64,000 bases of DNA from JAFAGX01 sp963759875 (GCA_963759875.1 CAVXBB010000016.1:434001-498000), one strand, 5' to 3'; counted from the first letter of the stretch, positions 17,413 to 26,787 are shown. Notes: generated by a model from the sequence alone, not told the origin. Translations and numbers: made by a program.

Positions 17413-18774
17413 TCATTTTGCGAAGCGTTCGCTGTTAGGCTTCGATCCGCTTACTGCGAAAAACAAAATGTACAAGTAACAAAGCACTGGGAGAATCAGC
17501 GCGTAGTGGATACCCTGCCCCCAACTAGTCTCGCCTTGATTCAGAGCAGGATAGTAATTGTGATTGATGAAGTCCGCTACCCTGCCCACGATCCACGGAA
17601 TAATCGCGCCGCCAACAATGGCCATGTTCAAAATCCCGGAGCCGTCGCCGGTAAGCGGCCCGAGTTCGGCGATCCCCATGGTGAAAATGGAAGGAAACAT
17701 AATCGAGTTGAAGAATCCGACCAAGAGGATTGCCCACATTGCGGAATGTCCGGCACTGAATACGGAAATCAGCACGAGCAGCGCAGCGGCGATCGCACAG
17801 ATTGCCAGGAGCGTGCCGGTCTTTATTTTCTGTAGAAGCGCTGAGCCGATAAAGCGTCCAACCATAGCTCCGAGCCAATAAATGGATATATAGCGAGCGG
17901 CCAAGCCGAGAGCCGCTCGATATCGCACGGCAGCGTCGGGAACACTGGAAGCGGAAATCAAATGACCGATGTTATCCAATGCCAGGTAGTTCGAGATCGA
18001 ACTGCCGATCGCGACTTCGGCTCCCACATAAACGAAAATTCCAATCGCGCCGTAAACGAGGTTCGGATGTTTCCAAACAGAGTCGTGAACCTTTTCCCCC
18101 AGAGAGTGTCCGGCGGAGGTAATCTGGGGCAGGTGAAACAGCCCGATTGCAATCGCCAAAATCGTCAGCGCGACAGCAAAAAAGTAGACGTATAGGGTAA
18201 CGATGGCGTGTGCTTCCTGCGACGTATTCTGAGTCAGCGCAGACGCAGCTGTGCCCAAAATCAGGTGCGCCCCAATCCAGGGAAAAATTGCGGTTCCAAG
18301 AGAATTGAATGCCTGGGTCAGGTTCAGACGACTGGAAGCCGTTTCCGCTTTTCCCAGAACCGCGACATAGGGGTTGGCCGCCACTTGAAGAATGGTGATC
18401 CCGGTTGCCAGAATAATGAGAGCAGCCAGAAAGAAGGGGAATGAAGGAATCCGCGCTGCAGGATAGAAAATCAGGCAGGCCGCAACCATTGTGAACAGCC
18501 CGATAATGATTGCCTTTTTGTATCCAACCCAATCGATAATTCTGGACGCGGGAATCGAGAAAATGAAATATGCTGAGAAAAACGCCGTCTGGATCAGCAT
18601 GCTGGCCGCAAGCCGGATGTTGAACACATGCTGCGCATAAGGAATCAGAACGTCGTTCAGGGAGGTCAGTGACCCCCACATAAAGAACAGGGCGGTAACA
18701 ATCGCCAGAGCACTTCCGTATCCTGCTGAGGAAGGCTGGACTGGTTTACCAGTTCCTACGGTCCCAATGGCCAT
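17413..18774 (-). CDS. Sugar MFS transporter, FucP family
   Basis: 453-aa major facilitator with 12 hydrophobic helices. FucP/GluP family marks are FFMWGSLTSLNDVLIPYAQHVF in helix 1, PASRIIDWVGYKKAIIIGLF after helix 2, ILQVAANPYVAVLG in helix 4 and NSIMFPSIFTMGIAELG in helix 10. It should import a hexose such as fucose, glucose or galactose with protons. It is divergent from the aldose 1-epimerase gene with a very short gap, which fits joint control and a sugar-uptake role. Confidence 0.9.
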   Translation of the reverse strand: MAIGTVGTGKPVQPSSAGYGSALAIVTALFFMWGSLTSLNDVLIPYAQHVFNIRLAASMLIQTAFFSAYFIFSIPASRIIDWVGYKKAIIIGLFTMVAACLIFYPAARIPSFPFFLAALIILATGITILQVAANPYVAVLGKAETASSRLNLTQAFNSLGTAIFPWIGAHLILGTAASALTQNTSQEAHAIVTLYVYFFAVALTILAIAIGLFHLPQITSAGHSLGEKVHDSVWKHPNLVYGAIGIFVYVGAEVAIGSSISNYLALDNIGHLISASSVPDAAVRYRAALGLAARYISIYWLGAMVGRFIGSALLQKIKTGTLLAICAIAAALLVLISVFSAGHSAMWAILLVGFFNSIMFPSIFTMGIAELGPLTGDGSGILNMAIVGGAIIPWIVGRVADFINHNYYPALNQGETSWGQGIHYALILPVLCYLYILFFAVSGSKPNSERFAK

Positions 18775-18861
18775 GTGCTACAGGTTAACAGCGTTCGCAG
18801 CAACGCAGAAGGGCCAGAGGGGATTACATTCGCAACAAGGCTTTGCGGATCGAGAAATGAT

Positions 18862-20028
18862 GTGAACAGATTTTTTCGGTGTTCGAGAAGAATGTTGCTT
18901 TTCCTGATTTTTTGTTTCCTAAGCACTGCTCTGGCACAAAGCGCGATGCCCGCAAAAGGTAAGGAGATCCACGTGAAGAAGACGTCAGCTTTTGGAAAGA
19001 CCAAAGAAGGACAAAATGTGGATCTTTACACGATCACGAACTCACACGGCATCGAGATGCGAGTCATGAACTACGGCGGAATAATCCTATCGCTGCGGGT
19101 TCCTGATAAGGCTGGGAAACTCGAAGACATCGTTTTAGGATTCGACGACTTTGCCGGATACCTCAACAACAAGCCGCACTTTGGCGGCATCATCGGCAGG
19201 TACGCGAATCGCGTCGCGAATGGAGAGTTCAGTCTGGACGGTATCGAATATCACGTCACCAGGAACAACGGCTCAAATTCGCTGCATGGCGGACTCAAGG
19301 GCTTTGACGCAGTCGTGTGGCAGGCTGAACCATTTGATACTCCTGACGATGCGGGCGTTGTGCTCACTTATCTCAGCAGAGATGGCGAGGAGGGCTACCC
19401 AGGAAATCTGCAGACCAAGGTCACCTACCAACTGACAGACGAAGATGCGCTTGAGATTTCATACGAAGCCACGACCGATAAACCTACGCCGTTAAATTTG
19501 ACTCAGCACAGCTATTTCAATCTGGCGGGGGAAGACCACGGAAACATTCTTGGGCACGTGCTCACGTTGAATGCGGACAAGTTCACCCCGATCGATAAAG
19601 ATCTGATCCCCACTGGAAAGATTCTCCCCCTGAAGGGCACTCCGCTCGACTTCACTAAGCCCACAGCAATTGGCGCGCGGATCAATGACAAGTACGAACA
19701 ACTGCTGCTTGTGGGTGGGTACGATCAGAATTTTGTGATAGATGGAAATCCCCGAGAGCTACGACTCGCCGCGCGCGTACATGAACCAACGAGCGGCCGC
19801 ACGCTCGAGGTTTACACTACGGAACCCGGTGTGCAATTTTATTCGGGCAATTTTCTTGACGGCACAATCATCGGCAAACACGGGTATCCCTACAAGCAGC
19901 ATGACGGTTTTGCACTCGAGACCCAACATTTTCCCGATTCCATAAATCATCCACAATTTCCGTCCACCATCCTCCGCCCCGGCCAAACGTTCCATTCGCA
20001 AACCATCTTTAAGTTTTCGGTCGAGTAA
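18862..20028 (+). CDS. galM: Aldose 1-epimerase, exported
   Basis: Interconverts alpha and beta anomers of aldoses. After a signal peptide (MLLFLIFCFLSTALAQS) the ~350-aa beta-sandwich shows the family motifs: GIIGRYANRVANGEF, the base HSYFNLAG with catalytic His, GGYDQNF, and the general-acid Glu segment ALETQHFPDS. The start could be GTG 18862 or ATG 18892; both leave a signal peptide. Upstream in-frame codons back to 18775 overlap the promoter area shared with the FucP-type transporter. Periplasmic mutarotation before sugar uptake is the natural reading. Confidence 0.9.
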   Translation: MNRFFRCSRRMLLFLIFCFLSTALAQSAMPAKGKEIHVKKTSAFGKTKEGQNVDLYTITNSHGIEMRVMNYGGIILSLRVPDKAGKLEDIVLGFDDFAGYLNNKPHFGGIIGRYANRVANGEFSLDGIEYHVTRNNGSNSLHGGLKGFDAVVWQAEPFDTPDDAGVVLTYLSRDGEEGYPGNLQTKVTYQLTDEDALEISYEATTDKPTPLNLTQHSYFNLAGEDHGNILGHVLTLNADKFTPIDKDLIPTGKILPLKGTPLDFTKPTAIGARINDKYEQLLLVGGYDQNFVIDGNPRELRLAARVHEPTSGRTLEVYTTEPGVQFYSGNFLDGTIIGKHGYPYKQHDGFALETQHFPDSINHPQFPSTILRPGQTFHSQTIFKFSVE

Positions 20029-20113
20029 GCTAATGCAGCAAGAAATCTGAAGAATGCTTTGTGACTATCCGACGAATGTCTCAACAAAGCTTGTTATCCT
20101 ATAAAGTTTGAAC

Positions 20114-21457
20114 GTGCCTTCTGAAAACCTTTCTTCTGACCAGCCTGCAAGCCCCGCGATCAGGAAAATCGGCTTACCCGCGACGCTTCGCGCCCTACGG
20201 CATCGTAATTTTCAGCTTTTTTTCAGCGGACAGCTGATTTCATTGATTGGCACGTGGATGCAGAGCGTAGCCCAGGCCTGGCTCGTCTATCGGCTGACGG
20301 GCTCCTCGCTACTTTTGGGATCTGTGGGATTCGCCAGTCAATTTCCGGTATTTGTAGTGGCGCCTCTCGGCGGAATTGTCGCCGACCGTCACGACCGTCG
20401 CAAAGTGGTGATCGCAACCCAGACCGCCTCTATGATTCTGGCGTTGATTCTCGCCGCTCTGACGCTGACCAAACTCGTGCAGGTGTGGCACATCTTCGTG
20501 CTGGCAGCGCTACTGGGCGTCGTAAACGCTTTCGACATCCCCGGACGCCAGGCCTTTATCGTTGACATGGTCGGCAAGGAAGATCTGATGAACGCCATCG
20601 CTCTCAACTCTTCCATGTTCAACGGGGCACGCATTATCGGCCCCGCAATTGCCGGGGTTCTAGTGGCAAAGATTGGCGAAGGATGGTGCTTCTTTGCGAA
20701 TGGAGTAAGTTATATCGCGGTCATCGTAGGGCTTATCCTGATGCGGGTGGTTCCACCCGTATATCGCAAGCCCGCAGCATCGCCCCTGGCACACATTATC
20801 GAAGGATTTCGGTTTGTTCGGCAGACTGCGCCAATCCGCGCCATTCTCGCCTTACTCGGACTGGTCAGCTTCGTCGCAATGCCCTATGCGGTGCTTATGC
20901 CGATATTCGCAGACCGCATTCTGCATAGCGGCGCCCGCGGACTGGGGCTTTTAATGGGTGCTACGGGGGTAGGCGCGTTATTTGGTGCACTCACACTTGC
21001 CTCGAAAACCGGAGTGCGGGGGCTCGGACGCTGGGTAGCGTTATCCTGCGCGGGGTTCGGATTCAGCTTGATCTTGTTTGCGTTCTCGCGGAATTTGCAA
21101 CTTTCGGTATTGCTGCTTTTGCCCGTGGGGTTCTGCATGATGCTGCAGATGTCTTCCTCAAATACGCTGATTCAAGTAATGGTCCCCGACGAACTGCGCG
21201 GGCGCGTCATGGCTGTGTACTCCATGATGTTTATGGGCATGGCGCCATTCGGGGCCTTGTTTGCCGGAGCTCTGGCTGATCGACTGGGCGCGCCAATCAC
21301 GGTGTCCATGGGCGCGGTCGCCACAATTGGAGGCGCGGCACTGTTCTGGTTACGTCTGCCCAGCTTCAGAGTTGAAGCACGGCGACTGATTGTGGCGCAG
21401 GCGGTTGCGGGCGGCGATCCTCCGGAGGAAATGACAGCCCGAGTGGTGGAAGATTAG
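20114..21457 (+). CDS. MFS exporter, EntS/MFS_3 family
   Basis: About 447 aa with 11-12 helices. Helix 1-2 segment FQLFFSGQLISLIGTWMQSVAQAWLVYRLT and loop GGIVADRHDRRKVVIATQ are diagnostic of the EntS-like exporter group (siderophore, macrolide or unknown exports). ARIIGPAIAG and the C-terminal DELRGRVMAVYSMMFMGMAPFG are also typical. The substrate is unknown and no siderophore genes are adjacent. The start is GTG 20114 or TTG 20108. Confidence 0.87.
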   Translation: MPSENLSSDQPASPAIRKIGLPATLRALRHRNFQLFFSGQLISLIGTWMQSVAQAWLVYRLTGSSLLLGSVGFASQFPVFVVAPLGGIVADRHDRRKVVIATQTASMILALILAALTLTKLVQVWHIFVLAALLGVVNAFDIPGRQAFIVDMVGKEDLMNAIALNSSMFNGARIIGPAIAGVLVAKIGEGWCFFANGVSYIAVIVGLILMRVVPPVYRKPAASPLAHIIEGFRFVRQTAPIRAILALLGLVSFVAMPYAVLMPIFADRILHSGARGLGLLMGATGVGALFGALTLASKTGVRGLGRWVALSCAGFGFSLILFAFSRNLQLSVLLLLPVGFCMMLQMSSSNTLIQVMVPDELRGRVMAVYSMMFMGMAPFGALFAGALADRLGAPITVSMGAVATIGGAALFWLRLPSFRVEARRLIVAQAVAGGDPPEEMTARVVED

Positions 21458-21471
21458 GCCCTCAGCACCAA

Positions 21472-21852
21472 CTATGCGGCGCCCGCACCAAAAAGACTGT
21501 AAAGAAGAATCACTAGCACGATGGTGGTGAACACGACGTACATGCGGTCGTGCTCCTCGGCGAATGCCCAAATTGAGAACGCCACGCGAGCTACCGGAGT
21601 GGCTATCAGCAAAACCAGTCCTAACTGAATGACGCCTCGTCCGTCGCCCTTGAAGGCATCGTGGAAGATCCCCGACAAACTCCGCAGGTCTGAAGGTTCG
21701 CCGTGAAAAACGCGGTAGTTCGGACGAGAAGAGCCGTGGTGAATCAAATAAACGGCTGCGCCTGAGATTACGATCGCAGCGGAAATCAGGACTCCCGCGC
21801 GTAGCAGATTACCGATGATGTTTTCAGTCTTTTGATCGGACCATTTAGGCAT
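21472..21852 (-). CDS. DUF1634 membrane protein
   Basis: Short protein with three hydrophobic helices and the DUF1634 pattern (KTENIIGNLLRAGVLISAAIVISG, then FHGEPSDLRS). It starts at ATG 21852 just after, or overlapping, the stop of the TauE/SafE-type gene; a TTG at 21858 would overlap it by 4 bp. DUF1634 genes commonly sit beside sulfite-exporter-family permeases, so a small partner subunit is likely, but no function has been shown. Confidence 0.82.
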   Translation of the reverse strand: MPKWSDQKTENIIGNLLRAGVLISAAIVISGAAVYLIHHGSSRPNYRVFHGEPSDLRSLSGIFHDAFKGDGRGVIQLGLVLLIATPVARVAFSIWAFAEEHDRMYVVFTTIVLVILLYSLFGAGAA

Positions 21853-21854
21853 AG

Positions 21855-22712
21855 TCAAATCGTCCCGGTGATTCCCTTGTAGATCATTTGCGCACCCAGA
21901 AAAGCAATAACCAGACTAAAAACAAGCCGCAGCACCCTGGTACGCGCTCTCATCAGGATGCGAGCTCCAAGCAACGAACCGGCCAGCACACCCAGCATAA
22001 CCGGCATGGCAAGTGCGGGGTCGATGTAACCGCGACTCAGATAAATGCCAGCACTGGCTGCGGCCGTGACTCCGATCATGAAATTGCTGGTGGTGGTAGA
22101 AACTTTGAAAGGAATCTTCATCGCCTGGTCCATCGCGAGGACCTTAACCGCGCCTGACCCGATGCCCAGCAATCCGGATAACGCGCCCGCGCCGAACATC
22201 AGGCCGAAACCCGTAGGCACACTCTGTACGTTGTACTGACGCACGCCTTCTTCAGAGGGAAAGCTGCCGCTCATCTTCAACTTGGTAGCGAGACGATCGG
22301 GAGGCAGATTGCGTTGATCAGGCGGCCGCGGCTTGCGCGAGAGATATGCGGAATAAAGCAGAACAAGGCCAAAGATAATTGCGAGAACTCGGGTGGGAAC
22401 AACTGTCGCCAAAAACGCTCCGCACAGCGCGCCCAAAGTTGTGGCAATCTCCAGGAACATACCGATGCGGATATTGGAAAAGCCTTCTTTGACGTAGGCA
22501 GCAGCTGCCCCAGAAGAGGTTGCAATCACCGAAACCAGAGAGGCGCCAATGGCATAGCGAATGTCCACGTGGAAAAGGATTGTAAGTAGCGGGACGAGCA
22601 CTACACCGCCGCCCAACCCGGTCAGGGCGCCAAGAAGACCGCCAAGAAACGATCCCATCGCGACCAGGACGGTGAATTCGAGAGCGTTCATCGCAAATAT
22701 TGAGTGTGCCAC
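21855..22712 (-). CDS. TauE/SafE (sulfite exporter) family permease
   Basis: Membrane protein of about 280 aa. The N-terminal half has GSFLGGLLGALTGLGGGVVLVPLL, the family's glycine-rich first repeat; it recurs as FGAGALSGLLGIGSGAVKVLAMD in the second half. It probably moves an anionic sulfur compound or another organic anion across the inner membrane. The start is either GTG 22712 or ATG 22691; neither has a clear Shine-Dalgarno. It is coupled to the DUF1634 gene downstream. Confidence 0.87.
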   Translation of the reverse strand: MAHSIFAMNALEFTVLVAMGSFLGGLLGALTGLGGGVVLVPLLTILFHVDIRYAIGASLVSVIATSSGAAAAYVKEGFSNIRIGMFLEIATTLGALCGAFLATVVPTRVLAIIFGLVLLYSAYLSRKPRPPDQRNLPPDRLATKLKMSGSFPSEEGVRQYNVQSVPTGFGLMFGAGALSGLLGIGSGAVKVLAMDQAMKIPFKVSTTTSNFMIGVTAAASAGIYLSRGYIDPALAMPVMLGVLAGSLLGARILMRARTRVLRLVFSLVIAFLGAQMIYKGITGTI

Positions 22713-22748
22713 ATCCGGGCAAATCGAGGAGTCAAATGGTCCGCAGTT

Positions 22749-23516
22749 TTATTGTTCTTTAACAATAAAGCCATAGCTCTTGAACACATCGCCAATAGCG
22801 ACCGTTTTGATAAATGACAGGAATTGCTTTGCAGCTTCTTTACTATTTGATGATCTCAGGATCACGCATGCCTGTTCGATGGGCGGGTATGCACCATTGG
22901 GAATGTCGACGTATCGCCCTTGATCTTTCATGTTCGGAGACAGCGCAAGCGACAATGCTACGATTCCTACATCAGCCGAACCTGAGACCACGAACGAGGC
23001 TGTCTGTGAAATGTTTTCTCCCAGAACCAGCTTGTCCTTTACTCGGTCGTATATGTTTTCTTTCTTCAGCGCGGCGACCGCAGCTTGCCCGTAGGGAGCG
23101 TGCTGCGGGTTCGCCACTGCGATCTTTTTGATTGAGGGGCTCAGAAGCGACTGCAGCCCGGAACTAAGGTCAACCTTTGACTCCTTTGGCACCCAGATCA
23201 CAATCTTGCCCTGGGCATACAGGTAATAGCTTCCCGGCTCTGTGAGTCCGGCAGCTTCCAGTTTCTTCGCGTAATCCAGATTGGCCGAAAAGAACATATC
23301 AAATGGGGCACCATTCTGAATCTGCTGGAAAAAGCTACCCGACGAACCGTAAATAGGTTTCACGTTCTTTCCCGTTTCTTTTTGAAATCGCGCAGCTATA
23401 TCTTGCATCGCAAACTGAAGGTCGGCTGCGGCGGCAACGGTAATTTCTTGAGCTGCACACAAGCGGGCGCAAACGACCACTAGAAACGAGATCAGGACGA
23501 GTCTTCGAATGCTCAT
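22749..23516 (-). CDS. modA: Molybdate ABC transporter substrate-binding protein
   Basis: 255 aa, signal peptide at 1-22 (ending ARLCAAQ), then the ModA fold: ITVAAAADLQFAMQDIA, YGSSGSFFQQIQNGAPFDMFFSA (oxyanion site), NPQHAPYGQAA and SADVGIVALSLAL. It binds molybdate or tungstate in the periplasm. The modB and modC genes are absent here. The gene runs divergently from a molbindin-like gene, which supports molybdate rather than another oxyanion. The first ~30 bp of the intergenic region carry no obvious ModE palindrome. Confidence 0.92.
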   Translation of the reverse strand: MSIRRLVLISFLVVVCARLCAAQEITVAAAADLQFAMQDIAARFQKETGKNVKPIYGSSGSFFQQIQNGAPFDMFFSANLDYAKKLEAAGLTEPGSYYLYAQGKIVIWVPKESKVDLSSGLQSLLSPSIKKIAVANPQHAPYGQAAVAALKKENIYDRVKDKLVLGENISQTASFVVSGSADVGIVALSLALSPNMKDQGRYVDIPNGAYPPIEQACVILRSSNSKEAAKQFLSFIKTVAIGDVFKSYGFIVKEQ

Positions 23517-23547
23517 TTGCCTCTCTCCAAGCGTTCATAATGATCCC

Positions 23548-23849
23548 ATGCAAATCGCGGCCAGAAACAAATTACGTGATAAATCGAGGAAGTTCAGTTG
23601 GGGGATCTTATGGCCCATGTAGTCGTGCGTGTGGGCGATAACCTCATTGAAAGTGCCATCATTCGCCGCAGTGCCGTTGAGTTAAAGCTCAAGAAGGGCG
23701 ATACGCTCACTGCTGTGATTAAATCTACTGAAGTCATGATTTTTATGTCTTACTCCGTTTGGAGCGAGCCACGCGTGCGGATAGCAACTTTTTCGCCCTT
23801 TCTAATTCCCGTCTGCGGGATGCACTCAGCCCCTTGCCTGCTCGATTGA
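23548..23849 (+). pseudogene. Molbindin (Mop/TOBE) protein with one frameshift
   Basis: Cytoplasmic molybdate-binding or storage protein of the Mop type. ATG 23548 opens MQIAARNKLRDK, the typical molbindin N-terminus. The continuation (EEVQLGDLMAHVVVRVGDN, ESAIIRRSAVELKLKKGD, TAVIKSTEVMI) is in another frame. Restoring one A in the AAA run at 23581-23583 joins them exactly. Molbindins end soon after VMI; here the frame runs on about 36 codons into the convergent DUF3175 gene, so the true stop may also be lost. It is divergent from modA. A homopolymer sequencing error and a true mutation are equally possible. Confidence 0.75.
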
Positions 23850-24018
23850 TGAAGTAGGTCAGCATACGCATACCCGAGCCTGGCCCTTTGGGAGACACTT
23901 TCTTGGACGCGAGGGTTTTCGCGATTGTGCTTGCGTCTTTAGTGAACAAACCGGGTGGGGGGTGGGTTGAATCCGTCGTTACACGAGCTACCCAGCGCTT
24001 GGACTTCGGTCGTGGCAT
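23743..24018 (-). CDS. DUF3175 protein
   Basis: 91-aa basic protein (MPRPKSKRWVARVT...) with the DUF3175 core: a variable N-terminus, GLFTKDASTIAKTL, then MRMLTYFINRAGKGLSASRRRELERAK. Function unknown; the composition suggests nucleic-acid contact. The ATG at 24018 abuts GTGAGG; the frame is open further upstream but overlaps the preceding RNase H gene. It lies 40 bp after that gene in the same direction. Confidence 0.75.
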   Translation of the reverse strand: MPRPKSKRWVARVTTDSTHPPPGLFTKDASTIAKTLASKKVSPKGPGSGMRMLTYFINRAGKGLSASRRRELERAKKLLSARVARSKRSKT

Positions 24019-24058
24019 CCTCACTGCCTTACTGCGATGCGCGGCGGTTTGGAAGAGC

Positions 24059-24460
24059 CTAGCGGTTCTTTTTTCGCGCGGCGGAGTTGGCCAGACGGTT
24101 CGCTTCGGCATTGAGTTCGCGCCTGACGTGTGAAATCGAAAACTGAAGGGAGCGGGCGAGTTTGCGGCAGGTCCAATTCAGCGAATACAAGCGCGGGCTG
24201 CGGCAGGCGTACACGCCCGTCATTTGTTTCACCACGACTTCAGAATCGGAGTAGACATGCAGGGTGCGAGCTTTCAGAAGGACCGCGCATTGCAAAGCTT
24301 CCAGAAGGGCCAAATATTCGGCGACATTGTTATCTTGCCAGCCAATCCATTTGGCGATCTTTAGCTTTCCGTTCCGGCTGCCGCTGATCACAACACCAAT
24401 GCCGGACGGCCCCGGGTTGCCCAAGGAACCACCATCGACATACGCAACAAGAGCCGACAT
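24059..24460 (-). CDS. RNase HI-like protein, fourth acidic residue replaced
   Basis: 133 aa, RNase H fold that would cut RNA in RNA-DNA hybrids. The motifs are YVDGGSLGNPG (first Asp), NNVAEYLALLEAL (Glu) and HVYSDSEVVVKQ (second Asp). The last motif reads HVRRELNAEANRLAN where the family normally has ADxLAN, so the fourth metal ligand is Asn. Activity may therefore be altered. ATG 24460 is preferred over a TTG two codons upstream. It probably forms a two-gene unit with DUF3175. Confidence 0.83.
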   Translation of the reverse strand: MSALVAYVDGGSLGNPGPSGIGVVISGSRNGKLKIAKWIGWQDNNVAEYLALLEALQCAVLLKARTLHVYSDSEVVVKQMTGVYACRSPRLYSLNWTCRKLARSLQFSISHVRRELNAEANRLANSAARKKNR

Positions 24461-24466
24461 TTCCAA

Positions 24467-25004
24467 CTTGAACTCTGGTTTCTTCTAAAGATGCTTCAGC
24501 AAGCGAGCATCGTCAATAGCCTAAGATGATTCCTTGTGAATTTCTGTTTGTATTCTGCCTGTGCAAAGAGGTGTGGAAAAAACTGTAGGAACACGCGTAA
24601 CATCCGCTAAACGCTTTATCCATCGATGAGAATGAAATTCACAGGTTGCACAGCTCAAGAATCGTTGCTGCACCAATAACGGGCGTTGACAATTTGTCTC
24701 GTAGCATTTACTTTTTCGCGCGTCGACGGCTGAAAGGGTTGGCTCAAATAAAATTAGTCAGCCCGAAGTAAGCTGGGTGATCCGCTGGCCGAGGTAACTC
24801 GGTGGGCGACCTGACCCGAAAAAACCGGCTGGTCTGCGAGGACGCGGCTGGGGCCAGGAACTGCGAAAGCAGTGATTACATCAAGGGCCGTGATGGTGCG
24901 TGACTCCACGCTGTTGGCTCTCTCGCAGGAGCGGATGGCTAGAGCATAACCAATATCACGGCCTTTTCCTTTTGTCCGCGAATCGGTGCCTACTTCAATA
25001 TTCG
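24467..25004. other. Gene-free stretch
   Basis: About 540 bp between the RNase H gene and a small CxxC protein. I see no convincing coding frame: the minus-strand ORF at 24754-25056 has no recognisable pattern and overlaps the next gene. AT-rich segments at 24541-24720 could hold promoters for flanking genes, but no specific site can be defended. Confidence 0.4.
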
Positions 25005-25214
25005 CTAGCGAATATGATTTAGCGCTTCGTCCACAGCACCGGCTTCCGGCTTGCACTCGTGCTTTTCAAACTCCTCCTGAAGCTGCTGCTTAGCCTTTTC
25101 GTGGTCGAGCAGATTTTCCTGCCGCGTCCGGAATGTCAGCCGACACACATCACAATAAGCCACGCTCGGGGTAGCGCCAATGAATCTGACGATCTGCAGG
25201 TTCCGCTCTGGCAT
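25005..25214 (-). CDS. Small CxxC ... HxC protein
   Basis: 69 aa. It begins MPERNLQIVRFIG, then CDVCRLTFRTRQ, a long charged helix (DHEKAKQQLQEEFEKHECK) and a short tail. The CxxC followed by H-x-C would make a single zinc site. A protein of similar layout is encoded at 45144-45368, so this seems to be a small lineage-specific family. Function unknown. Confidence 0.62.
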   Translation of the reverse strand: MPERNLQIVRFIGATPSVAYCDVCRLTFRTRQENLLDHEKAKQQLQEEFEKHECKPEAGAVDEALNHIR

Positions 25215-25452
25215 GTCGATATTGTAGCGGATCAGGATGGTTGCTCATTCGGAGCGATATGGGGATGTTTCACTATTTGAGACGATCGCATATCCGGATG
25301 GCGGCTCCGATAACTTCCTCTTTGCCGACGATCGGCTCACTAAGCGTGTGTCGTGTGGTGCACCGAACTCCTGGACTCTCAAGGCCGTATCGCCAAAACA
25401 CAAATGCATTGCGGGTGGCGGCAGCCTAAATCAGGCTCACCTCTGCCGAGAA

Positions 25453-26278
25453 TCAGAATGGGAATCGGATCGACAGGATAGCGTTGTGATTCGTGGTGTG
25501 AAAGTGCGTTGTCGCGATCTGGTATCCGCCTCCGATTGTTAAGCCAACTCTTTTCCACAAGTGCAATCGCCCTATCACCAAACCGGGCGTGGCAAAGTTC
25601 TGTTTCTTGCCATCACTCGTTCCGTCCTGAAAAAATGTCGAGTTCATCTCCACTTCAGGCCAGAACTTGCGAAAAAGGCGGTACTGAAACGTGTTGTTCC
25701 AAGCGTACGTTCGTCCCACTAAATTGGTATCGGCAACTGGAAGGCCGACTCCGAATGTGCCCTGAGCGTCAAAGTGACCGAATCCCTTTCCGTAGGCTAT
25801 CGTCGGCGTGATGATTGCGTGCAGTGAACCGTTTGTATAAGAACCAGTGGGTACACTCCAACCCAAGAAGGCTGTCAGAATGTAGTTGCCGTGCTCCTCG
25901 TTTGCTGAGAGAAGCCGGTACTTGATTAGGAACGCCACATCGCCAAATCCGTCGTGGACGGCGGGATTATTGTGAGCCAGGTAGGGGGGCACGGTTGAAA
26001 ATGACCTCGACCTTCTCAAACGGGATTAACTCCAAACCCTTCCCACCGTCATAATTGTCGGTTGTCACCCCCTTTGTGTTCACCTGCCAACGTTGGTCGT
26101 AGCGGGGCCCTTCCTGAAGACGGGGCGTGGTAGTTGCCAAAGGGTTAGCCCAATGTGGTTGTTCCGCCTGCGTTTTGTCCACTCGGTGGAACCAATCGGC
26201 AAAATATCCATCCTGAGCGGAAAACGGTGATGAAACGGCAAGAATCACGATTGTGATACTCATACACGTGTTGCGCAT
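25453..26278 (-). pseudogene. Outer-membrane beta-barrel-type protein, one frameshift
   Basis: Two adjacent minus-strand frames form one protein of about 275 aa. The first (from ATG 26278) has a signal peptide (ITIVILAVSSPFSAQDGYF) and continues to FEKVEVIFN. The second resumes VPPYLAHNNPAVHDGFGDVAF and reads to a C-terminal Phe (SIRFPF) as in outer-membrane barrels, with alternating strands such as YILTAFLGWSVPTGSY. Removing one C near 25992-25994 joins them. Similar exported proteins of unknown role are frequent in Acidobacteria. Lesion or sequencing error cannot be decided. Confidence 0.65.
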
Positions 26279-26787
26279 CAGACTGACCTGCCCCGTGCTT
26301 TCGTACATGTCAGGATACGACCAACTCGGTTGTGAGCGGTCCCCTTTTTCTGTTACAAGTTCAGGGCGAGTTCTCGGAAGCTTGTGAGCCTGTAAGATCG
26401 CCCTTCAGAGCGATCTTGCAGGCGAACTCACTCGGCCTTACGTTCTCCCAGAGAGCCGTTCTTTCTCTCCCTCAGTTGTCCCGAACTCTCATCGAGTGCT
26501 TGACGAAGCACCGGCGTTGAACGCACCGGGGACAATGTTCCCAGATTCGAGCCTGTGAGTATTAGATTTCCCAGAAGCAGCAGTCCTACGGCGAGCTTGG
26601 CTCTTTGTGCTTCAACTGCTCCTTTGCCGGTCATAGGAGGAGTAGCCGCCGTCGTTTGCTACCGTTTGACGGCAGGAATGGCCAGCAGTTGCACCAAGGA
26701 AAGCGCAGTAGCCGGGATCTACCAACGTGATTTCTATCACCGACTTCAATTGACCTCTTGTGCTAGGTGTAGCTTTCGGAGGTAGTT
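26279..26787. other. Gene-free stretch with a long hairpin
   Basis: About 510 bp without a believable gene. Its only clear structure is the inverted repeat at 26384-26431, described separately. Short frames on both strands (26428-26634 and 26555-26785) show no family features. Confidence 0.4.
26384..26431. repeat. Imperfect inverted repeat (hairpin)
   Basis: Arm CCTGTAAGATCGC (26389-26401) and arm GCGATCTTGCAGG (26410-26422) pair over 13 positions with one G-T wobble, loop CCTTCAGA. Outside, GTGAG (26384-26388) can pair with CTCAC (26427-26431). There is no U-run, so it is not a typical terminator. It could be an end of a lost mobile element, a repeat of the REP type, or a structured RNA. 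Confidence 0.55.

Noticed and set aside
24754..25056. 100-codon minus-strand frame
   Set aside because: Overlaps the CxxC gene at 25005 and shows no protein-like pattern.
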